Shown: piece by piece, positions 1 through 8,213 of the stretch
Numbering within the stretch: the first letter of the stretch is position 1
Layout: each line of letters starts with the position of its first letter
Source of the DNA: Roseiarcus sp963823165
GTDB lineage: Bacteria; Pseudomonadota; Alphaproteobacteria; Rhizobiales; Beijerinckiaceae
DNA: 64,000 nucleotides
Direction: 5' to 3'
Assembly (NCBI GenBank): GCA_963823165.1
Contig: CAWGKV010000002.1
Coordinates: 124,001 to 188,000, forward strand
Translations under genes and position numbers: made by a program
The notes under the pieces: generated by a model
What the model was told of the DNA's origin: nothing
Database searches by the model: none
Seen by the model: only the letters and a program-made list of their open reading frames with translations

Positions 1-623
1 CGCGCGATCTCGATGACGATCAGCGTGACGAGGCCGCCGAGCAGCACGTCGCTGAGGTAATGGCCGCCGAAGGCCATGCGCAGGAGGCTGGCCAAGAGGC
101 CGAAAGCGAAAGCGGCGATCGTCGCGGGGCCTCGCCAGGGCGGCGGCAAGACGCTCGCCGGAGCGACCATCCAGAAACCGGTCGCCGCCTCGCCCGAGAC
201 GAACGAGCAGTTCCTCTTGCAAAGGCCATCGTCCACAAACCACGGCCGAAAGGGATCCGGTCCCCCGAATTCCTGGGTCTGATAAGGTCGCGGCCGATGC
301 AGGTGGTCTTTCAGGCCGAGATTGATGATCAGGCCGGGCCCGATCGAAATCGTCGCGATGAGGAAGATCACCGCCTTTCCGCTCGGCGCCCAGCGAAGGC
401 GGGCCCCTGCGCGCTTGGCGAGCCACAGCGCGGCGTACAGCGCGAGAACGACGAAGGGCGTCACGCGGAAAAAATCCCGGCCGAATCGCTCCGGCGCGCC
501 GCGCCCGATGAACCCGCCGCCGTCGTAGAAGAGATGCGAGACGGCGAGATCGAGGCCGGGCCAGAGCGCGAAGACGATCAGCGTCAGCGCCGCCAGCGCG
601 ACATAGACGACGAGGGGTTTCAT
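1..623 (-). CDS. PAP2-family membrane phosphatase, 3' end beyond window
   Basis: The reading frame opens with ATG at the high-coordinate end and runs off the left edge, so about 207 residues are visible. It is an integral membrane protein with several hydrophobic segments (about residues 3-22, 54-70, 84-102, 165-182, 190-207). The PAP2 signature is present in order: KDHLHRPRP (about 105-113), SFVSGEAA (about 140-147) and RMAFGGHYLSDV (about 182-193). The family removes phosphate from lipid phosphates such as phosphatidic acid, undecaprenyl diphosphate or lipid A at the membrane. The middle motif has Glu where the classical motif (SGH) has His, which is either a subfamily variant or a functional change. 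The SDR gene lies 8 bases upstream on the same strand, so the two are probably cotranscribed. Confidence 0.8.
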   Translation of the reverse strand, partial: MKPLVVYVALAALTLIVFALWPGLDLAVSHLFYDGGGFIGRGAPERFGRDFFRVTPFVVLALYAALWLAKRAGARLRWAPSGKAVIFLIATISIGPGLIINLGLKDHLHRPRPYQTQEFGGPDPFRPWFVDDGLCKRNCSFVSGEAATGFWMVAPASVLPPPWRGPATIAAFAFGLLASLLRMAFGGHYLSDVLLGGLVTLIVIEIA

Positions 624-631
624 GGCCTCCG

Positions 632-1258
632 TCAGTCCACTTTGTAGGTCTTGCCGGTCTCGAGGCCCTCGACGCTGCGGCTGAAGGCGCGGGCCGCCCG
701 AGCGACCGGGACGGGGTCGAAGCCGCGGAAGAACGGCCCGTAACCCGCCATCGACTCCTCGAACACGGTGGGGCTGACGACGTTGATGCGGATGCCGCGC
801 GGCATTTCAACTGCGGCCGCCATGATGAAGGCCTCGAGCGCCCCGTTGACCATGCTGGCCGAGGAGCCCGCGGCGATCGGCGCCCGCGCCGTCACCCCGG
901 AGATCAGCGTGACGGAGCCCCCTTCATTGAGGCGATCTCGGGCGGCGAGGGCGAGGTTGACCTGGCCCATCAGTTTGTTGGCGACGCCGAGGCCGTAGGA
1001 CGAGCGTTCGATGCGGGCGGGCTTGATCGACGCGAGCGGGTCGAAATTGACCGCGCCCGCGGCGCAGACGACCGCATCGAGCGCGCCGGCCGCGTCGAGC
1101 CCCACCACGATGCTGTCCGGATCGGCGATGTCGATGCGGATGTCGCCGGACTTCGATCCCGCCGTGACGATGTCGTGGCGCGGCCCGAGCTCGGCCACGA
1201 TCGCCCTGCCGAGCGTCCCCCCGGCGCCGATGACGAGGATGCGAAAGCGCTGCGCCAT
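632..1258 (-). CDS. short-chain dehydrogenase/reductase family protein (208 aa)
   Basis: A compact Rossmann protein. The N-terminus has a dinucleotide-binding GAGGTLGRAI motif (about residues 11-20), followed by a CAAGAV segment equivalent to the SDR NNAG motif. The usual catalytic YxxxK is not visible: the equivalent region reads SSASMVNGALEAF, without the tyrosine. Short SDR-like proteins of about 200 residues with this degenerate site are common in proteobacteria and often have no assigned substrate. At 208 residues it is shorter than classical SDRs (about 250). It is upstream of the PAP2 gene and divergent from the aldolase-kinase pair, so it may or may not belong to that sugar module. 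Function beyond NAD(P)-dependent oxidoreductase fold is not assigned. Confidence 0.75.
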   Translation of the reverse strand: MAQRFRILVIGAGGTLGRAIVAELGPRHDIVTAGSKSGDIRIDIADPDSIVVGLDAAGALDAVVCAAGAVNFDPLASIKPARIERSSYGLGVANKLMGQVNLALAARDRLNEGGSVTLISGVTARAPIAAGSSASMVNGALEAFIMAAAVEMPRGIRINVVSPTVFEESMAGYGPFFRGFDPVPVARAARAFSRSVEGLETGKTYKVD

Positions 1259-1404
1259 GAAGGACCTTGAATGGATGGAAAATCCGGCGTGAGCGCCGGA
1301 TCAGACGGCCTTCCTAGCGCCTGGCGCAGGAGTGCGCCAGCTTCTCCGTTGCCTCGCGGCGCGGCGCGTCTATAGTCGCGGTCTTCCAGGCGGCGGAGGA
1401 ACGG

Positions 1405-2391
1405 ATGGTTCGGCTCGACGACAAGCTCGCGCGCATCCGCGCGGGCGGATACCGGCGCACCGACTTCATCATAGCTGACGCGAAGGACCCCGACATGGGG
1501 CCGGGCCTGCACGCCGTGGGGCCCGCGCGGCATAAGGACGGATCGGCGACGCGGCTGCGCACCCGCGAGGAGTTCCTGCAATCGATCGAGGCGATCCTCC
1601 GCCAGGACGTCGTCGACATCATGCTGACCTCGGTCAGCAATCTGGAGCAGCTCGTCAAGCGCAACGCTTTCGCCCGGTCGGGGGTGAAACCGGTGATCCG
1701 GGCCAACGACACGACGGACATCTGGCGCCATCGCGGCGCGAGCCATCATCTTTCGCCGTCGCGGCCGTTCCGCACCCCGTCCCTGAAGCACGTGAAGCCG
1801 CTGACCGACCTCGGCCTCTATTCGATCACCTTCACCAACGACGTCGACGCCGACGTCGCTTCGCTCGAGGCGTTCCGCGAGTTCCGCGCCGACGCCGAGG
1901 CGAACGGCTTCTCCTACTTTCTCGAAGTGTTCAACCCGAACGTCGACAAGGGCCTCGACGCCGAGTTCGTCCCGCACTTCGTCAACGACGCGATCGTCCG
2001 CTGCCTCGCCGGCCTCACCGAGGCCGAGCGGCCGAGGTTTTTGAAAATCGCCTATAACGGGGCGCGGGCGCTCGAGGAGCTCGCCTCCTTCGATCCGGGC
2101 CTGGTGGTCGGGGTGCTCGGCGGCGGGGCGGGCACGACCCGCGACTGCTTCGAGCTCATTTATCAGGCGCAGAAACACGGCGCGCGCGTCGCCCTGTTCG
2201 GGCGCAAGATCAATCTCGCCGAGTCGCCGCTCGACATCGTGCGGCTGATGCGCGCGGTCAGCGACGGGGCGCTGACGCCGCTCGAGGCGGTCGAGGACTA
2301 CCACGAGGCCCTGCGCAAGAAGGGCGTGAAGCCTCTGCGCGACCTGGCCGACGACAGCGAAATCACCGAACACGTCCTGAAGCAGGACTGA
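1405..2391 (+). CDS. class I (DeoC/LacD-like) TIM-barrel aldolase-like protein
   Basis: A 328-residue cytosolic protein with a GGAGGAA ribosome site just before ATG. The pattern resembles Schiff-base aldolases: an FLKIAYNG strand with Lys214 as the candidate Schiff-base residue, then a phosphate-binding-like LGGGAGTT loop near residue 240 and a strand reading ALFGRKINLAES. The kinase gene starts 8 bases after the stop, so the two form an operon. Together with the convergent transaldolase the context suggests phosphorylation and aldol cleavage of a sugar or sugar acid. The substrate cannot be read from sequence. The aldolase assignment rests on pattern recognition of the barrel and neighbours rather than a firm family match. 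Confidence 0.6.
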   Translation: MVRLDDKLARIRAGGYRRTDFIIADAKDPDMGPGLHAVGPARHKDGSATRLRTREEFLQSIEAILRQDVVDIMLTSVSNLEQLVKRNAFARSGVKPVIRANDTTDIWRHRGASHHLSPSRPFRTPSLKHVKPLTDLGLYSITFTNDVDADVASLEAFREFRADAEANGFSYFLEVFNPNVDKGLDAEFVPHFVNDAIVRCLAGLTEAERPRFLKIAYNGARALEELASFDPGLVVGVLGGGAGTTRDCFELIYQAQKHGARVALFGRKINLAESPLDIVRLMRAVSDGALTPLEAVEDYHEALRKKGVKPLRDLADDSEITEHVLKQD

Positions 2392-2399
2392 CGGCCTCG

Positions 2400-3425
2400 A
2401 TGAGCGCACGCCGGGGAGTGCTGTCGGCCGGGACCTTCTGCGTCGACTTCAACAAGTCGATCGCCCGCTGGCCGAGCGAGGACACCGCCAACGAGGTCCT
2501 CGAAATCGTCCGCCAGGGCGGCGGCTCGGGTTTCAACATGGCGATGGACCTCAAGCGGCTCGATCCGGATTTTCCGGTCGAGGCGATGGGCGTCGTCGGC
2601 GACGACGATCTCGGCCAGTTTCTGTTCGCCGCATGCGACGCGCACGGCGTCGAGCGCTCGCAGCTGCAGGCGCTGCGGGGCGGGGCGACAATGAGCGTCG
2701 ACGCGTTCAACGTTCGCGACAACGGGCGACGCACGCACTTCTTCCATCCGGGCGTCGCGGCCATGATGACCCCCGATCACTTCGACTTTTCCTCGACGAA
2801 GGCGCGTTTCCTGCATCTCGGCCTCCCGGGAGCGCATGCGGCGATGGACCGGCCGTGGGGCGACGAGGCGAACGGCTGGGTAACGGTGCTGCGCAACGCG
2901 CGCGAGGCTGGCCTTGCCACCAATCTCGAACTGATGACGACCGCGGCCGCTCGGCTCGCCGAGCTCGGGCGGCCATGCCTGCCGCATCTCGACATGCTGA
3001 TCGTCAACGACTTCGAGATCGGCGCGCTCGCGGGCCGCGAGACGCGCGGGTCCGACGGCGCGACCGACGTCGCCGCGGTCGAGCGCGCGATCGACGATAC
3101 GCTCGCTCTCGGAAGGATGCGCTGGGTCGTCGCGCATTTTCCCGAAGGCGCAGTCGCGGGCGGACGGGACGGGACGCGGATCGCGCTCGGCTCGGTAGCG
3201 ATTCCCGCCGGCGCCGTCGTCGGCGTCAACGGCGCGGGCGACGCCTTCGCCGCCGGCATGATCTACGGCCTGCACGAAGACTGGCCGATCGCCGATGCCT
3301 TAAGGCTCGCGCATGCCTCCGCCGCCGCGTCGATGCGCGCCGTTTCGACCACGGACGGCGTCGCGCCGGTCGGCGAATGTCTGGCGCTCGCCGAAAAATG
3401 GGGCTTCAGGCCGCTCCCGCAATAG
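2400..3425 (+). CDS. PfkB-family carbohydrate kinase
   Basis: A 341-residue kinase of the ribokinase/PfkB superfamily. It opens with the sugar-binding GTFCVDFN strand, has the substrate-site GGGSGFNMAMDL segment near residue 40, and ends with the signature VNGAGDAFAAGM near residue 280, which carries the anion hole and catalytic Asp. It would transfer the ATP gamma-phosphate to a sugar or related alcohol in the cytosol. It directly follows the aldolase-like gene, suggesting that it makes the phosphorylated substrate for cleavage, or the reverse. Which sugar is used is unknown. Confidence 0.85.
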   Translation: MSARRGVLSAGTFCVDFNKSIARWPSEDTANEVLEIVRQGGGSGFNMAMDLKRLDPDFPVEAMGVVGDDDLGQFLFAACDAHGVERSQLQALRGGATMSVDAFNVRDNGRRTHFFHPGVAAMMTPDHFDFSSTKARFLHLGLPGAHAAMDRPWGDEANGWVTVLRNAREAGLATNLELMTTAAARLAELGRPCLPHLDMLIVNDFEIGALAGRETRGSDGATDVAAVERAIDDTLALGRMRWVVAHFPEGAVAGGRDGTRIALGSVAIPAGAVVGVNGAGDAFAAGMIYGLHEDWPIADALRLAHASAAASMRAVSTTDGVAPVGECLALAEKWGFRPLPQ

Positions 3426-3495
3426 CGCTTTCAACCCTCTGAAGCCCTCATCGGGCGGGAGCCTGCTGCGCGATCCAGCGGCCTCGTCCGCAGCC

Positions 3496-4449
3496 TCAGG
3501 CCGCGGCGGAGAGCCGCTGCTCGATCATCGTCCGCAGCGCCTGGAGGTCGTGATTGAAGGTGCGGATGCCCTCGGACAGTTTCTCCGTCGCCATCGGGTC
3601 CTCGTTCAGCATCCAGCGGAAGCGCTTTTCGTCCATCGCGATGCGCGGCGGCGCGAGGCCCGGGTGCTCGGGGTCCAGCTTGCGCGGCAGCTCGCCCTCT
3701 TCCTTCGACAGCGCCTCCAAAAGCTGCGGCGAAATGGTCAGCCGGTCACATCCGGCCAAGGCCTCGATCTCGCCGGTGTTGCGGAACGAGGCGCCCATCA
3801 CCACGGTCTTGATCCCATAAGACTTGTAATAGGCGTAGATCGAGCGCACCGACTTCACGCCCGGGTCCGATTCGGAGTCGTAGGGGCCGCCACCCGCCTT
3901 CACGTGCCAGTCGAGGATGCGGCCGACGAAGGGCGAGACGAGGAAGGCTTTTGCGTCCGCCGCCGCGATCGCCTGGGTGAGCGAGAAGATCAGCGTCATG
4001 TTGCAGTCGATCCCCTCCGCCTGCAATTGCCGGACCGCCTGCATTCCTTCCCAGGTCGAGGCGACCTTGATGAGGATGCGGTCGTGGCCGATGCCGCGCT
4101 CCTTGTAGAGCCCGATCAGCTTCTTCGCCTTGGCGACGGTGCGTTCCGTGTCGAACGACAGGTCGGCGTCGACCTCGGTCGACACGCGGCCGGGGACGAT
4201 CTTGGTCAGCTCGGCGCCGAAATTGACGGCGACCCGGTCGGTAACGTCGCCGATGTCGGCTTTCTGGCGGCGCCCCCAGAGGATCGCCTCCTCCACCAGC
4301 CGCGAATACCCCGGCATCTCGACGGCTTTCAGGATGAGGGATGGGTTGGTGGTCGAGTCGGTCGGCTTGTATACGCGGATCGACTCCATGTCGCCGGTGT
4401 CGGCGACGACGGTGCTCATGGCGCGCAATTGTTCGAGCTTGTTCGGCAT
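3496..4449 (-). CDS. tal: transaldolase
   Basis: A 317-residue TalB-type transaldolase of the usual length. It transfers a dihydroxyacetone unit from sedoheptulose 7-phosphate or fructose 6-phosphate to glyceraldehyde 3-phosphate or erythrose 4-phosphate in the pentose phosphate pathway. Visible signatures are TDSTTNPSL near residue 30 and ILIKVASTWEG with the Schiff-base Lys128. The start chosen is the ATG giving MPNKLEQLR; upstream in-frame sequence is Ala/Arg-rich and lacks coding character. The gene is convergent with the aldolase-kinase pair, so a functional link to that module is possible. Tal also serves central metabolism. Confidence 0.95.
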   Translation of the reverse strand: MPNKLEQLRAMSTVVADTGDMESIRVYKPTDSTTNPSLILKAVEMPGYSRLVEEAILWGRRQKADIGDVTDRVAVNFGAELTKIVPGRVSTEVDADLSFDTERTVAKAKKLIGLYKERGIGHDRILIKVASTWEGMQAVRQLQAEGIDCNMTLIFSLTQAIAAADAKAFLVSPFVGRILDWHVKAGGGPYDSESDPGVKSVRSIYAYYKSYGIKTVVMGASFRNTGEIEALAGCDRLTISPQLLEALSKEEGELPRKLDPEHPGLAPPRIAMDEKRFRWMLNEDPMATEKLSEGIRTFNHDLQALRTMIEQRLSAAA

Positions 4450-4676
4450 GGGGGACCTCGCGGGGTGAGGATGGCGAAACTGGAGAAGCAGGACAAAGCG
4501 AATGTCGCCCCGCGCCAGCCCGTTTTCAAGCGCCTTGATGAGGCGTCGCAGGCGCCGCGGCGGGAGGCGCCGGCGGCGGCGCCGCGCGACTTGCCGCCCG
4601 GGTCGATCGGGCGGGCGGGACGGAACCTCCCCCTGCGGCGTCGGTTCTCCTCTTTGCAACGACAAGGAGAGCCGCA

Positions 4677-4865
4677 ATGGCCGAGAAGCCGCCTCCAATT
4701 CCGCCCGACCAGCGCAGCCCCGCCCCCGGCAAGGAGCCGTCGATCGCGACCGATACGGCGCCGAAAAAGCGCCAGGTCGATCGCCAGCGCAACCTCGGCG
4801 AACAGGGCCGGCAGGGAAACATCCACCAGAATACGACGAACAAGGGTTACCAGCAGGACAGGTGA
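4677..4865 (+). CDS. small hydrophilic conserved protein (62 aa)
   Basis: A 62-residue Pro-rich then Gln/Asn-rich polar protein preceded by an ACAAGGAGAG ribosome site. The C-terminal half reads LGEQGRQGNIHQNTTNKGY. Small proteins with this GRQGNI.QNTT.. pattern occur widely in Hyphomicrobiales; I recognise the pattern but know of no function. There is no membrane segment or signal peptide, and the composition suggests a disordered protein. It is followed 4 bases later by another small polar gene, so the two are likely cotranscribed. Confidence 0.7.
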   Translation: MAEKPPPIPPDQRSPAPGKEPSIATDTAPKKRQVDRQRNLGEQGRQGNIHQNTTNKGYQQDR

Positions 4866-4869
4866 CGCC

Positions 4870-5094
4870 ATGGCCAAGGCGAGCCGCAAGCATTTCGGCG
4901 CGGGGGCGCACGGCAAAGGCGACGGGACCGGGGCGATGACCGACGTCGAAGTCGGCAAGATCCCCGATTCCGGCGTGCTTTCGAACCGGGACAAGAGCCA
5001 GCACGACAAGGACCGCGGGCTCGACGAAAAAGGAACCGAGTCCGAGGAGCTGCGCGACCACGACATGAACCGTCTTGACGACGGGAAGGTGTGA
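4870..5094 (+). CDS. small charged hydrophilic protein (74 aa)
   Basis: A 74-residue, strongly polar protein (many Lys, Asp, Glu, Gly, His) with no predicted membrane segment. The start chosen is the ATG 4 bases after the previous stop. It begins MAKASRKHFGAGAHGKGDG and ends in an acidic tail. The composition resembles small stress-associated disordered proteins of Alphaproteobacteria, but no family can be named with confidence. The tight spacing with the upstream 62-residue gene suggests a two-gene unit. Confidence 0.6.
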   Translation: MAKASRKHFGAGAHGKGDGTGAMTDVEVGKIPDSGVLSNRDKSQHDKDRGLDEKGTESEELRDHDMNRLDDGKV

Positions 5095-5644
5095 ACGTCT
5101 GGCTTGTCCGGGCTCGTTTCGGCCATCCGCCAGTCATGCTGGTGGGGAGGCCGTTGACCGCAATGGCAAGAAAACAACCTGTCAACGCGGGATGCACTGC
5201 GCTTGCAGTTTGCGAACGCCAAAACCGCCTAGACCTAGGACTGGCAATCGAACGCAATCCGTCACAAAGGATACTCGGCCTCATAGCCTCGGCCGCCCTT
5301 ATAATCCTATCGAAGGGCATTGTGCAGGCACCCGCACAACGCGAATATTCTCGATGTCCAAGCAGTTACGTTGGATCATTGTCTACAGTCCATCTGGAGT
5401 TCCGTTGAGATCTTGGAGCTCAACTTGGGCTTCAACAACTCGCTTTGCGGTGAGAACGGCGCATGCAAGGCAGACAACTGCAGAGTCCTCTTTAAAAAAA
5501 GTCGACGATACACAATGCGAAGGGTTGCAATGTCTATCGGGTATGCTATGGTAAAGAATTGGTCAAATTTTGAGGAGGGTGTGTCCGGCAGTTCCGTCGC
5601 CTCTACGCAGACTGCACGGGGCGAAAACCGAAAAGGGGAAAAAG
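5095..5644. other. 550-base stretch without a recognisable gene
   Basis: GC content falls towards the right half. Open frames here lack coding character or a ribosome site, and no tRNA or repeat was seen. The right end presumably holds the promoter of the PEP-CTERM gene that follows, which has an AAAAGGGGAAAAAG ribosome site. Confidence 0.5.
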
Positions 5645-6340
5645 ATGTCTTCAAAGCAACGACTTCTCGCGTCATCGGTTGTACTTGCCGCGCTGGCGTC
5701 TGCGGCACCTGCAAGCGCCACCATCGTTTTGAACTTCGCCGGCCTGAACGGCGCCGCAGAAGAGCCAATTCTGAACTATTACAACGGCGGCTTTGGCGGC
5801 GATGGCTCGGGTCCGGGTCCCAACTATGGCATTACATTCGGTTCGGATGCGATCGCCTGCAATGGCGGCGCCAGTGGAACCTGCAACGTAGATCAGATCC
5901 CGGGCGGACCCGGCGCCCAGATCGCATTCTTTCTGTCGGGCCCTGGCGACGTGATGGATAGAGCGTCTGGGTTCACCACAGGGTTCTCCTTCTATTACTC
6001 GGCGATAAATAATCCCGGCGAGGTGACAGTCTGGAGCGGCCTCGACGGTACCGGCACTATGCTGGCCGACATCAGCCTGCCGGTCACGCCCGGATCCGGG
6101 CCCGGTTGCGCACGGCCGTTCTGCCCATTCTTTGCGGCTGGCGTAACATTCAGCGGGACGGCGATGTCAGCCGATTTTACTGGCACCGCCAACCAGATCG
6201 CCTTCGCGGACATTACTTTGGGCTCGGCCACGCCTGGCATTCCCGAGGCTTCGAGCTGGGCGATGATGTTGGCCGGCTTCGCCGGACTCGGCTTCGCCGG
6301 CTATCGCGCTTCGCGCAAAGGCGTCGCGGCGATCGGATAA
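5645..6340 (+). CDS. PEP-CTERM sorting domain surface protein (231 aa)
   Basis: An exported protein with an N-terminal signal peptide (about residues 1-26, ending ASAAPASA) and a C-terminal PEP-CTERM tripartite tail: PEASSWAMM, a hydrophobic helix (LAGFAGLGFAGY) and a short basic end (RASRK). The tail is recognised by an EpsH-type exosortase, which is not encoded here, for processing linked to exopolysaccharide export. The middle is Gly/Asn/Ser-rich with four Cys and no recognised enzymatic domain. The start is the ATG after a purine-rich ribosome site; a longer in-frame extension upstream lacks signal-peptide character. A strong intrinsic terminator follows. A second PEP-CTERM protein lies near 15 kb. 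Confidence 0.85.
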   Translation: MSSKQRLLASSVVLAALASAAPASATIVLNFAGLNGAAEEPILNYYNGGFGGDGSGPGPNYGITFGSDAIACNGGASGTCNVDQIPGGPGAQIAFFLSGPGDVMDRASGFTTGFSFYYSAINNPGEVTVWSGLDGTGTMLADISLPVTPGSGPGCARPFCPFFAAGVTFSGTAMSADFTGTANQIAFADITLGSATPGIPEASSWAMMLAGFAGLGFAGYRASRKGVAAIG

Positions 6341-6367
6341 GTCGACAATCTCGGCAGCGTGCATGAG

Positions 6368-6393
6368 AGACCGCCTTCGGGCGGTCTTTTTTT
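6368..6393 (+). terminator. intrinsic terminator after PEP-CTERM gene
   Basis: A perfect 8-bp stem (AGACCGCC/GGCGGTCT) closed by a TTCG tetraloop and followed by a run of T. It lies 27 bases beyond the PEP-CTERM stop and ahead of the VOC gene. Confidence 0.9.
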
Positions 6394-6487
6394 GTGCTCA
6401 AGAGCCCGGATCGCTACCGCGTGGCGCGCTATTCTGATGAACGCGACTGATGTACGATTGAGGACGGTTGCACCGGGAGGAACGTAC

Positions 6488-6985
6488 ATGATCAAGGGAC
6501 TGCATCACGCCGCCTATCGCTGCCGCGATTCCGAGGAGACGAGGAAGTTCTACGAGGATTTTCTCGGCCTGCCGCTCGTCAATGCGATCGACATCAGCGA
6601 GACGATGACCGGACGGGCCACTCACACGCTGCACACCTTCTATCGGATGGACGACGGCTCCTGCCTCGCCTTCTTCGAGGCGCCGGATATGCCCTTCGAG
6701 TTCAAGCGCCAGCACGACTACGACCTCCACATTGCAGTCGAAGTGAGCGAGGCCGATCTCCAAAAGATGTTCGCCAAGGGCAAGGCGGAAGGCGTCGAGA
6801 CTCGCGGGGTCTCGGACCATCACATCATCCATTCGATCTATTTCCGCGACCCGAACGGCTATGTCGTGGAACTGACTGCCAAGACCCCGACCCACGACGA
6901 AGCCATGAGCCACGGGGCCGAGGCCGCCACAAGAACGCTCGCGGCCTGGGAAGCGCGCAAGTCGGAGCACACCGCGACGGCCTGA
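6488..6985 (+). CDS. VOC-superfamily (glyoxalase/bleomycin-resistance fold) protein
   Basis: A 165-residue cytosolic protein. It opens with IKGLHHAAYRCRDSEET, the typical first VOC strand with a metal-binding His, continues with RKFYEDFLGLPL, and ends with FRDPNGYVVELTAK carrying the usual Glu metal ligand. The family includes glyoxalases, extradiol dioxygenases and epimerases, and the substrate here cannot be assigned. The start is the ATG after a GGGAGGA ribosome site; a longer frame upstream overlaps the terminator and was not used. It is convergent with the MFS gene, with only 4 bases between the stops. Confidence 0.8.
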   Translation: MIKGLHHAAYRCRDSEETRKFYEDFLGLPLVNAIDISETMTGRATHTLHTFYRMDDGSCLAFFEAPDMPFEFKRQHDYDLHIAVEVSEADLQKMFAKGKAEGVETRGVSDHHIIHSIYFRDPNGYVVELTAKTPTHDEAMSHGAEAATRTLAAWEARKSEHTATA

Positions 6986-6989
6986 CGCC

Positions 6990-8213
6990 TCAATGGCGCG
7001 GCAGCGGATTTCGGCCTCGTCCCGTCGCCAGGCGAAAGACGAAGCGCGCGAGCGCGATCAGGGGCAGCACGAGCCCGATCTTGCTTGCCAGCGGCCAGCC
7101 GCCCTCGGCGTAGGCCCAGGCGCCGACCGCCGAGCCGAGCGCGCCGGCGAGAAAGAAGGTCGCGATATAGATGCCGTTGAGCCGACCTCGGGCCTCCGGC
7201 GCGAGCGCGAAGATGGCGCGGAGGCCCAGGACGACGTTCGCCTGGACGCCGAAGTCGATCCCGACCGCCGCGGCCACCAGAACCGCCAGCGCGCGGCAGG
7301 ATCCCTGCTGCGTCATCGTGGCGAGAAAGGCGAGCGCGACGAGGAGGATCGCCGCCCCGGTCGCCGGCCGGCTGAAGCCTCGATCGGCCAGCCGGCCCGC
7401 GATCGGGGCTGCGACCGCGCCGGAAACGCCGGCCAGCGCGAAGAGCGCAATGCCGCGCTGAGTCAGGCGATACTCGGGGCCGGCGAGCAGCAGCGGCGTG
7501 GTCGTCCAGAACAGGCTGAAGGCGGCGAACAGGCAGGATTGATAGAACGCGCGCAGGCGCAGAATTGGCGTCGCCGCGGCGAGCCGCCCCATCGAAGCGA
7601 TCAGTGCGCCGTAGCTCAGCTGCGCCTTCGGCTTGCGAACCGGCAGCGTGCGCGACAGCACGAGGCCGAGCGCGACCATCAGCGCGGCGGAGAGGGCGAA
7701 CACTGTCCGCCAGGAACTCTGCGAGGCGATGAAGCTCGCTACCGGGCGGGCCGCCATGATACCGATCATCAGGCCGCTCATCACCGAGCCGACTACGCGC
7801 CCGCGAACCGCGTCGGGCGCGAGATGGGCGGCGAGCGGCACGATGATCTGGACGGCCGTCGCTCCGAGTCCGATTGCGAAGGCCGACGCCAGGAAGGCGG
7901 TGGACGTGCTGGCCAGGCCGGCGGAACCGACGGCGATCGCGCTCAGCGCGATGCAAGCGATGACGGTTTTCCGGTTCTCGAGGAGATCGCCGAGCGGCAC
8001 GACCAGCACGAGTCCGGCGGCGTAGCCGAGCTGCGTCATCGTCACGATTAGCCCGGCCGCGTGAGGCGCGAGGCCGAGCGACGCCGCGATCGGGCCGATC
8101 AGAGGCTGCGCGTAATAGATGTTGGCGACGATGAGGCCGCAGGAGCCGGCGAGCAAAAAGATCGTCGCGGCGGAGATTTTTCTGCCGCGCGGAAGCGAAG
8201 AGGGCTGGCTCAC
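6990..8213 (-). CDS. MFS transporter, probable drug/metabolite exporter
   Basis: A 407-residue protein with about 12 membrane segments in the major facilitator fold. The start is GTG, giving VSQPSSLPRGRK, and its first base lies inside the end of the upstream histidine-phosphatase gene (4-base GTGA overlap), so translation is coupled. The early region FLLAGSCGLIVANIYYAQPLIGPI is characteristic of a subfamily of small MFS exporters of unknown substrate. The longer open frame reading upstream runs through the phosphatase gene in another frame and is not real. Confidence 0.85.
   Translation of the reverse strand: MSQPSSLPRGRKISAATIFLLAGSCGLIVANIYYAQPLIGPIAASLGLAPHAAGLIVTMTQLGYAAGLVLVVPLGDLLENRKTVIACIALSAIAVGSAGLASTSTAFLASAFAIGLGATAVQIIVPLAAHLAPDAVRGRVVGSVMSGLMIGIMAARPVASFIASQSSWRTVFALSAALMVALGLVLSRTLPVRKPKAQLSYGALIASMGRLAAATPILRLRAFYQSCLFAAFSLFWTTTPLLLAGPEYRLTQRGIALFALAGVSGAVAAPIAGRLADRGFSRPATGAAILLVALAFLATMTQQGSCRALAVLVAAAVGIDFGVQANVVLGLRAIFALAPEARGRLNGIYIATFFLAGALGSAVGAWAYAEGGWPLASKIGLVLPLIALARFVFRLATGRGRNPLPRH

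Noticed and set aside
3313..5094. 593-codon frame crossing transaldolase and both small genes
   Set aside because: It has no family pattern and runs antisense through the tal gene; only its last 74 codons coincide with a plausible small gene.
5320..5961. Long frame overlapping the PEP-CTERM gene start
   Set aside because: The PEP-CTERM gene has the correct signal peptide and ribosome site in another frame; this frame does not.
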